Shown here: positions 6,613 through 9,919 of the stretch, piece after piece
How positions within the stretch are numbered: position 1 is the first letter of the stretch
Layout of the letters: every line of letters begins with the position of its first letter
Source: Gammaproteobacteria bacterium
GTDB lineage: Bacteria > Pseudomonadota > Gammaproteobacteria > Pseudomonadales > Pseudohongiellaceae
Assembly: GCA_003451715.1 (NCBI GenBank)
Contig: DMJN01000206.1
Location: 1 to 9,919, forward strand
Direction of reading: 5' to 3'
DNA: 9,919 bases
Made by a program: the position numbers and the translations under genes
Notes under the pieces: model-generated
What the model saw: only the letters and a program-made list of their open reading frames with translations
Told to the model about the DNA's origin: nothing
Database searches by the model: none

Positions 6613-7461
6613 TCAGGCGAAACGCTTGATGGTATTTCTTATTGGTGCAAGATAGCTACCCCCGAACAGCAGCAGATGATTCAACAGGTGGTAAAGATTA
6701 TAAAGAGGCGCCCGCTCGTGCCAGTTACCGTCCAGGTCTGAGTGTTCGGCATAGCAGTGGTAGAAATCCCGAGGGAATCCACCGAATAGTTCCGTCATCG
6801 CCAACTCGGCTTCGGCCCACCCCCAGTAACTGGCTGGATCGATCAGTGCCGGATTCCCCAGTTCATCGCAGTGCAGGTTTCCTGACCACAAATCTCCATG
6901 AATCAGTACCGCGGGCTGCTCAGGAATCCACTCTGCAAGCCTGGTGGCTATACTTTCCAGACCATTGAGGTCTTCCCGGGTTAATAAGTTTCGATGAAAC
7001 GCCTGCGAAGCCAGTTTCAAGATTCGATAGTTCGCAAAAAATTCATATCCATCGACCGTGAGGGAATTCTGTTGTGGCGTAGAGCCGCAGTAATTGTCCA
7101 GGGTGAATCCGAACCGTGGGTGGGGGTCGCCGTGTAAATTCGCCAGGCCCTCACCCAGTTGTTTCCAGAAATGCGTGCCAGGAGTGCCCTGGCCGAGATC
7201 CTCCAGCAGCAGGAAGTCGTCTTCGACATGGATCACATTGGGAATCCGCAGAGCACCACACTTAGCGAGGGCAGTCAGACCGACCGCTTCGGAATGAAAC
7301 ATGCCGTCAGGAGCCTGCTCGTGCTGTTTGAGAAAAATGGAACCGCCGGCGTCCATAGTCAGGCGCTGGGTGTCGTTAATGCAACCCCCATCAACAGACT
7401 CCTGTCTGACGATATTGCCGAAACCATTATCGGCCAACCACAATGCAAAACTAGCTACCAT
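6613..7461 (-). CDS. Fructosamine/ketosamine-3-kinase family protein
   Basis: A 282-residue cytoplasmic kinase of the fructosamine-3-kinase (FN3K, YniA-like) family. Family members phosphorylate sugar adducts on protein amines, ketosamines, so that the adduct falls off, a repair of glycation. Seen, numbered from ATG at 7461: a glycine-rich loop GG..N at 25-29, ATP-binding Lys45, helix-C Glu58, the catalytic-loop motif HGDLWSGN with Asp190 and Asn195, and metal-binding Asp208 in IDPASYWGWAE. The C-terminal LYHLLNHLLLFGGSYL segment is typical of the family and the length fits. A TTG at 7479 would add six residues (MVVDCY); neither start has a strong ribosome site, and ATG is preferred on codon grounds. 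The N-terminus is close to the divergent MORN gene (175 bases away). Bacterial members have been shown to act on ribulosamines or fructosamines, but the substrate here is inferred from family only. Confidence 0.9.
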   Translation of the reverse strand: MVASFALWLADNGFGNIVRQESVDGGCINDTQRLTMDAGGSIFLKQHEQAPDGMFHSEAVGLTALAKCGALRIPNVIHVEDDFLLLEDLGQGTPGTHFWKQLGEGLANLHGDPHPRFGFTLDNYCGSTPQQNSLTVDGYEFFANYRILKLASQAFHRNLLTREDLNGLESIATRLAEWIPEQPAVLIHGDLWSGNLHCDELGNPALIDPASYWGWAEAELAMTELFGGFPRDFYHCYAEHSDLDGNWHERAPLYNLYHLLNHLLLFGGSYLAPIRNTIKRFA

Positions 7462-7522
7462 GTAGCAGTCTACGACCAAAATACTCGTTGGTGGAAGGGC
7501 AGTCGGTACATAGATGGATCAG

Positions 7523-7579
7523 GCCCGGTACGGGAATGCATCCTCTGTACCGGGCTGAATCCTGTAGACGGCCCGGTGT
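7523..7579. repeat. Three-armed repeat with competing hairpins upstream of the MORN gene
   Basis: GCCCGGTAC (7523-7531) pairs perfectly with GTACCGGGC (7547-7555), and the stem extends by CAG/CTG with one bulged G. A third arm, GCCCGGT (7571-7577, with GT after it), repeats the first and could pair instead with ACCGGGC (7549-7555). The array lies in the divergent region between the kinase and MORN genes and reaches the -35 area of the MORN promoter. It may be a tandem operator, or an attenuator acting on a minus-strand transcript; a role is not shown. Confidence 0.45.
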
Positions 7580-7592
7580 ATGGGGTTATAAT
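7565..7592 (+). promoter_or_regulatory. Sigma-70-type promoter for the MORN gene
   Basis: TAGACG (7565-7570, four of six to TTGACA) and a perfect TATAAT (7587-7592) are separated by 16 bases. The predicted start is near 7599, giving a leader of about 38 bases to the ATG at 7637. The -35 overlaps the repeat array described next to it. Confidence 0.55.
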
Positions 7593-7636
7593 CGAATTTC
7601 CTGACAAAAGAATTGCTATACCGCCCGAGGATGAAG

Positions 7637-8257
7637 ATGCGTTTACTACCAGTCAACAGGCTCCAAATACTGCCGCTGCTGCTGATTTTCAGCTGGGCCA
7701 GTGTTGGCGTGTCTCAGACGCTGCGAGAGGTTACCGATGAAGTGTGTAGCTACGGTAATTGCGATGATGGGCGCGGTACACTAGAACTCTCGACACCCTG
7801 GGGTAAGGGTTCCTATGTGGGTAATTTTCAGGATGGGGAGTTCCATGGGCAGGGCCGCTTGGAGATTCCAATTTCATTTATCGAAACGGAAGTCTATACA
7901 GGTAACTGGCGGCGCGGAGTGCGTCAAGGCCGGGGAACCCACTGGAATGGCAAGGGCAAGCTATACATCGGAAACTGGCGAGATAACAAGCGCAACGGAA
8001 TTGGATCGTATTTCTTTAATTTGCCGGAATGGCGTGAAAATGAACATTCCGAGTTCTGGTTAAAAGATAACACGGAGAATTACACTGGAGAATTTGTCAA
8101 TGACCACTATCAGGGCCAGGGCACCTATCGCTGGCCTGACGGACAAAAGTATGTCGGCGGATTTTTCGCCAGTGCCAAGCACGGAGAGGGGATGTTCTAC
8201 TATGAGACCGGGACATCCAGGCCGCAGTATTGGGAATACGGCGATTTTGTAAGGTAG
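7637..8257 (+). CDS. Exported MORN-repeat protein
   Basis: A 206-residue protein with a signal peptide and at least five MORN-type repeats. The N-terminus (Arg2, Arg8, then ILPLLLIFSWASVGVS) looks like a signal peptide with cleavage near residue 26, so the protein is probably periplasmic or outer-facing. MORN units start with the Y-x-G-x-[FW] core at about residues 60 (YVGNF), 87 (YTGNW), 110 (YIGNW), 149 (YTGEF) and 172 (YVGGF), each with a later G-x-G (such as GQGRL, GRGTH, GIGSY, GQGTY, GEGMF). The spacing is partly irregular: about 39 residues between units 3 and 4. Two Cys close together (CSYGNC, about residues 36-41) could form a disulfide. MORN repeats form beta-hairpin arrays that bind proteins or lipids in eukaryotes; the bacterial role is unknown. 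The start is ATG at 7637 because GAGG (7627-7630) is six bases before it; the ATG at 7631 would abut that site and TTG at 7613 has no support. Confidence 0.85.
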   Translation: MRLLPVNRLQILPLLLIFSWASVGVSQTLREVTDEVCSYGNCDDGRGTLELSTPWGKGSYVGNFQDGEFHGQGRLEIPISFIETEVYTGNWRRGVRQGRGTHWNGKGKLYIGNWRDNKRNGIGSYFFNLPEWRENEHSEFWLKDNTENYTGEFVNDHYQGQGTYRWPDGQKYVGGFFASAKHGEGMFYYETGTSRPQYWEYGDFVR

Positions 8258-8379
8258 ACAGAGGATCTTCTGCACCCGAGTTTGCTTACTTAATCATCTG
8301 CGAGAAATGCCCACACCTATAGTCTGTTTTTCCTGCAACAAATATGCACAAGGAACCTTCTGAATAAGTAGTTGGCTAC

Positions 8380-8396
8380 TCTTGCTTACAGCAAGA
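8380..8396. repeat. Small inverted repeat upstream of pdxH
   Basis: TCTTGC (8380-8385) and GCAAGA (8391-8396) form a six-base inverted repeat with a five-base loop, 38 bases before the pdxH ATG. The 177-base gap between the MORN gene and pdxH holds no convincing promoter that I can see; TATAGT at 8318-8323 is a weak -10 candidate with no good -35. The repeat may be chance. Confidence 0.25.
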
Positions 8397-8434
8397 TCAC
8401 TCAAGCAATGCGCTGCTGTCATGAGATTTATTTT

Positions 8435-9073
8435 ATGGATTTAGAATCGCTTCGGCGTGAATATATGAAAGATGGTCTTCGACGTGATGACCTGGCGGTT
8501 GATCCATTCGATCAATTTGAGCTATGGATCAAACAGGTATTGGAGTTGGGCATCGTCGATCCGACTGCGATGACGATTGCGACGGTGTCAGAAACAGGGC
8601 AGCCCAGCCAACGCATCGTCCTGTTGAAACATTTCGACAGGCAGGGCTTCGTGTTCTATACCAACTATGGCAGTCGCAAGTCTTTGGAGTTGGATAGCAA
8701 TCCAAGAATAAGCCTGCATTTTCCCTGGCACAATGCCGACCGCCAGGTAAAAGTGTGTGGAGTCGCCGATAGGATTCCAGCCTCGGACTCCCTCAAGTAT
8801 TTTGTGTCACGTCCCCGCGACAGCCAGATAGCGGCCATCGCTTCAAAGCAGAGCAAGGTGCTCACGTCTCGATCTTTTTTATTGAATCAATTCGAATCGC
8901 TTAAACAGAAGTTACAATCCGGCGAGGTGCCATTTCCCGATTACTGGGGAGGATACCGTGTAAAGGCACATGAAATTGAATTCTGGCAAGGGGGTGAGAA
9001 TCGCCTGCACGATCGATTTCGCTATTCCTTGCAATCAGACAGTACCTGGACCATCGATCGGTTGGCACCGTAA
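8435..9073 (+). CDS. pdxH: Pyridoxine/pyridoxamine 5'-phosphate oxidase
   Basis: A 212-residue FMN-dependent oxidase that makes pyridoxal 5'-phosphate, the active form of vitamin B6, from pyridoxine or pyridoxamine 5'-phosphate with oxygen, releasing hydrogen peroxide. It is cytoplasmic and works as a homodimer in known members. The sequence runs closely parallel to E. coli PdxH from LRREYMKDGLRRDDL at the start to TIDRLAP at the end. FMN-binding residues are visible in QRIVLLK (Arg60, Lys65) and GSRKS (Arg81, Lys82), and substrate-site residues in SRPRDSQIA and in RLHDR of the C-terminal signature EFWQGGENRLHDRF. The start at 8435 matches the length and N-terminus of E. coli PdxH; a TTG at 8372 would add 21 unlike residues. 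A GAGA at 8423-8426 is a possible ribosome site. It converges with the phosphofructokinase gene 28 bases away. No other vitamin B6 gene is next to it. Confidence 0.97.
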   Translation: MDLESLRREYMKDGLRRDDLAVDPFDQFELWIKQVLELGIVDPTAMTIATVSETGQPSQRIVLLKHFDRQGFVFYTNYGSRKSLELDSNPRISLHFPWHNADRQVKVCGVADRIPASDSLKYFVSRPRDSQIAAIASKQSKVLTSRSFLLNQFESLKQKLQSGEVPFPDYWGGYRVKAHEIEFWQGGENRLHDRFRYSLQSDSTWTIDRLAP

Positions 9074-9101
9074 GATCACTACACAGTCTTTATGCAGGTG
9101 G

Positions 9102-9919
9102 CTAGCTGGGTCGCCACTGCTTCAGTTTCTTCTTTTCCAACACCTGTTTGAGACGTGCATACTGGGGTATACCGTTCCTATAAGGTGGGTAGTCTTCTCC
9201 CTTGATCAGTGGTGCGAAATACTCCCTGGCCTTGTCGGTAATGTGAAAACCGTCTCGAGTGATGTAGTTGCGTGGCATCATTTTTTCCACATTGGCTACT
9301 TCGGACAATTTAGCTTCGCCGATACGCCAGGTGTATTTCTTAGCCTTGCCGCGAATAATGGTAGGCATCACAGCATTCTTACCCTCTAGCGCAAAGTCTA
9401 CGGCTGCCTTGCCGACGGCATAAGCCTGCTCGACATCGGTAGCCGATGCGATATGGCGTGCAGCGCGTTGCAGGTAATCGGCCACGGCCCAATGGTATTT
9501 ATGCCCCAATTCGTCCTTTATCATGTTTGCGACGAAGGGTGCGACCCCGCCGAGTTGCACATGACCGAAGGCATCAGTGGTACCCGCGTCGGCAAGAAAT
9601 TTTCCATTCGCATAGTGGGCGCCTTCGGAAACAACGATTGCGCAATAACCATACCGTTTTACACAGCTCTGTACTTTTTTGAGGAATTTTTCTTTGTTAA
9701 AAGCAATCTCGGGAAACAGAATGATGTGTGGCGCATCGCCCTTCTGTTCGGATGCCAATCCGGCAGCGCCTGCAATCCACCCTGCATGGCGGCCCATGAC
9801 TTCCATCACGAACACCTTGGTAGAGCTCTCGCACATCGATGCGACATCCAGCCCAGCCTCTCTGATCGACACCGCAACATACTTGGCGACTGAACCAAAG
9901 CCGGGGCAGTTATCAGTAA
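9102..9919 (-). CDS. pfp: Pyrophosphate-dependent 6-phosphofructokinase, C-terminal part (5' end outside window)
   Basis: The frame is open to the right edge, so the N-terminus lies outside the window. About 272 residues are visible. They begin with TDNCPGFGSVAKYVAVSIREAGLDVAS, and continue with MEVMGRHAGWIAGAAGLAS, where MGRHAGW is the fructose 6-phosphate-binding motif of the phosphofructokinase family. The end ...QVLEKKKLKQWRPS is the natural C-terminus (stop TAG read from 9104 to 9102). The TD-N-CPGFGSVAKY region, which differs from the ATP-type TDxTIG, and the overall look point to the PPi-dependent type, which reversibly moves phosphate between fructose 6-phosphate and fructose 1,6-bisphosphate in glycolysis and gluconeogenesis. 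The donor-deciding GGDD-type motif is upstream of the window, so PPi use is inferred. A GTG at 9872 is internal to the conserved domain and is not the start. The gene converges with pdxH. Confidence 0.92.
   Translation of the reverse strand, partial: TDNCPGFGSVAKYVAVSIREAGLDVASMCESSTKVFVMEVMGRHAGWIAGAAGLASEQKGDAPHIILFPEIAFNKEKFLKKVQSCVKRYGYCAIVVSEGAHYANGKFLADAGTTDAFGHVQLGGVAPFVANMIKDELGHKYHWAVADYLQRAARHIASATDVEQAYAVGKAAVDFALEGKNAVMPTIIRGKAKKYTWRIGEAKLSEVANVEKMMPRNYITRDGFHITDKAREYFAPLIKGEDYPPYRNGIPQYARLKQVLEKKKLKQWRPS

Noticed and set aside
7159..7740. A 193-codon plus-strand open frame antisense to the kinase and running into the MORN gene
   Set aside because: It overlaps the conserved kinase coding sequence on the other strand and the MORN signal peptide in another frame. 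Its sequence shows no domain, and the kinase and MORN readings explain the bases better.
8258..8300. CAGA...TCTG inverted repeat after the MORN gene as a terminator
   Set aside because: The stem has only four clean pairs with a mismatch and no T tract follows, so I do not call it.
9453..9893. A 146-codon plus-strand open frame antisense to the phosphofructokinase
   Set aside because: The minus strand encodes a highly conserved enzyme here; the plus-strand frame is its mirror and shows no family resemblance.

Overview
The window looks like chromosomal DNA from a gammaproteobacterium, probably free-living and possibly marine; it is not an obvious mobile or defence island. The basis is the divergent pair of a tesA-type esterase and a ybbA/ybbP-type ABC transporter (an arrangement also found in E. 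coli), a PdxH very close to the enterobacterial enzyme, a fructosamine-kinase family protein of the YniA type, and a pyrophosphate-type phosphofructokinase. The genus cannot be told from the sequence alone. Base composition and codon use look even throughout, and I see no insertion sequence, phage gene, tRNA, rRNA or CRISPR array.

Layout, left to right. At 1-444 (+) is the 3' part of a small membrane protein with a zinc-protease-like HEAGH motif. At 471-1739 (+) is a 12-helix MFS transporter. At 1888-2352 (+) is a GNAT acetyltransferase, preceded by what looks like a CRP/Vfr-type operator placed as in a class II activator promoter. At 2369-3001 (-) is the secreted SGNH esterase TesA. Divergent from it, 3163-3861 and 3854-6541 (+) encode the ATPase and the large FtsX-like permease of a YbbA/YbbP-type transporter, with overlapping reading frames. 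At 6613-7461 (-) is a fructosamine/ketosamine kinase-like protein. Divergent from it, 7637-8257 (+) encodes an exported MORN-repeat protein. At 8435-9073 (+) is pdxH. At 9102-9919 (-) is the C-terminal part of PPi-dependent phosphofructokinase, which runs off the right edge.

Most genes are housekeeping or conserved accessory genes that do not form one pathway. The clearest functional unit is tesA with ybbA/ybbP: an extracytoplasmic lipid/acyl esterase beside a transporter that may act on envelope substrates. The GNAT gene and the MORN gene each seem to have their own promoter.

I did not find a convincing new multi-gene system. The points most worth a second look are regulatory: the CRP-like site before the GNAT gene, a perfect palindrome between tesA and ybbA, competing hairpins before the MORN gene, and a hairpin holding the permease start codon. 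To these I add an acidic insertion in the permease and the HEAGH membrane protein. Gene-free gaps are all under 300 bases.
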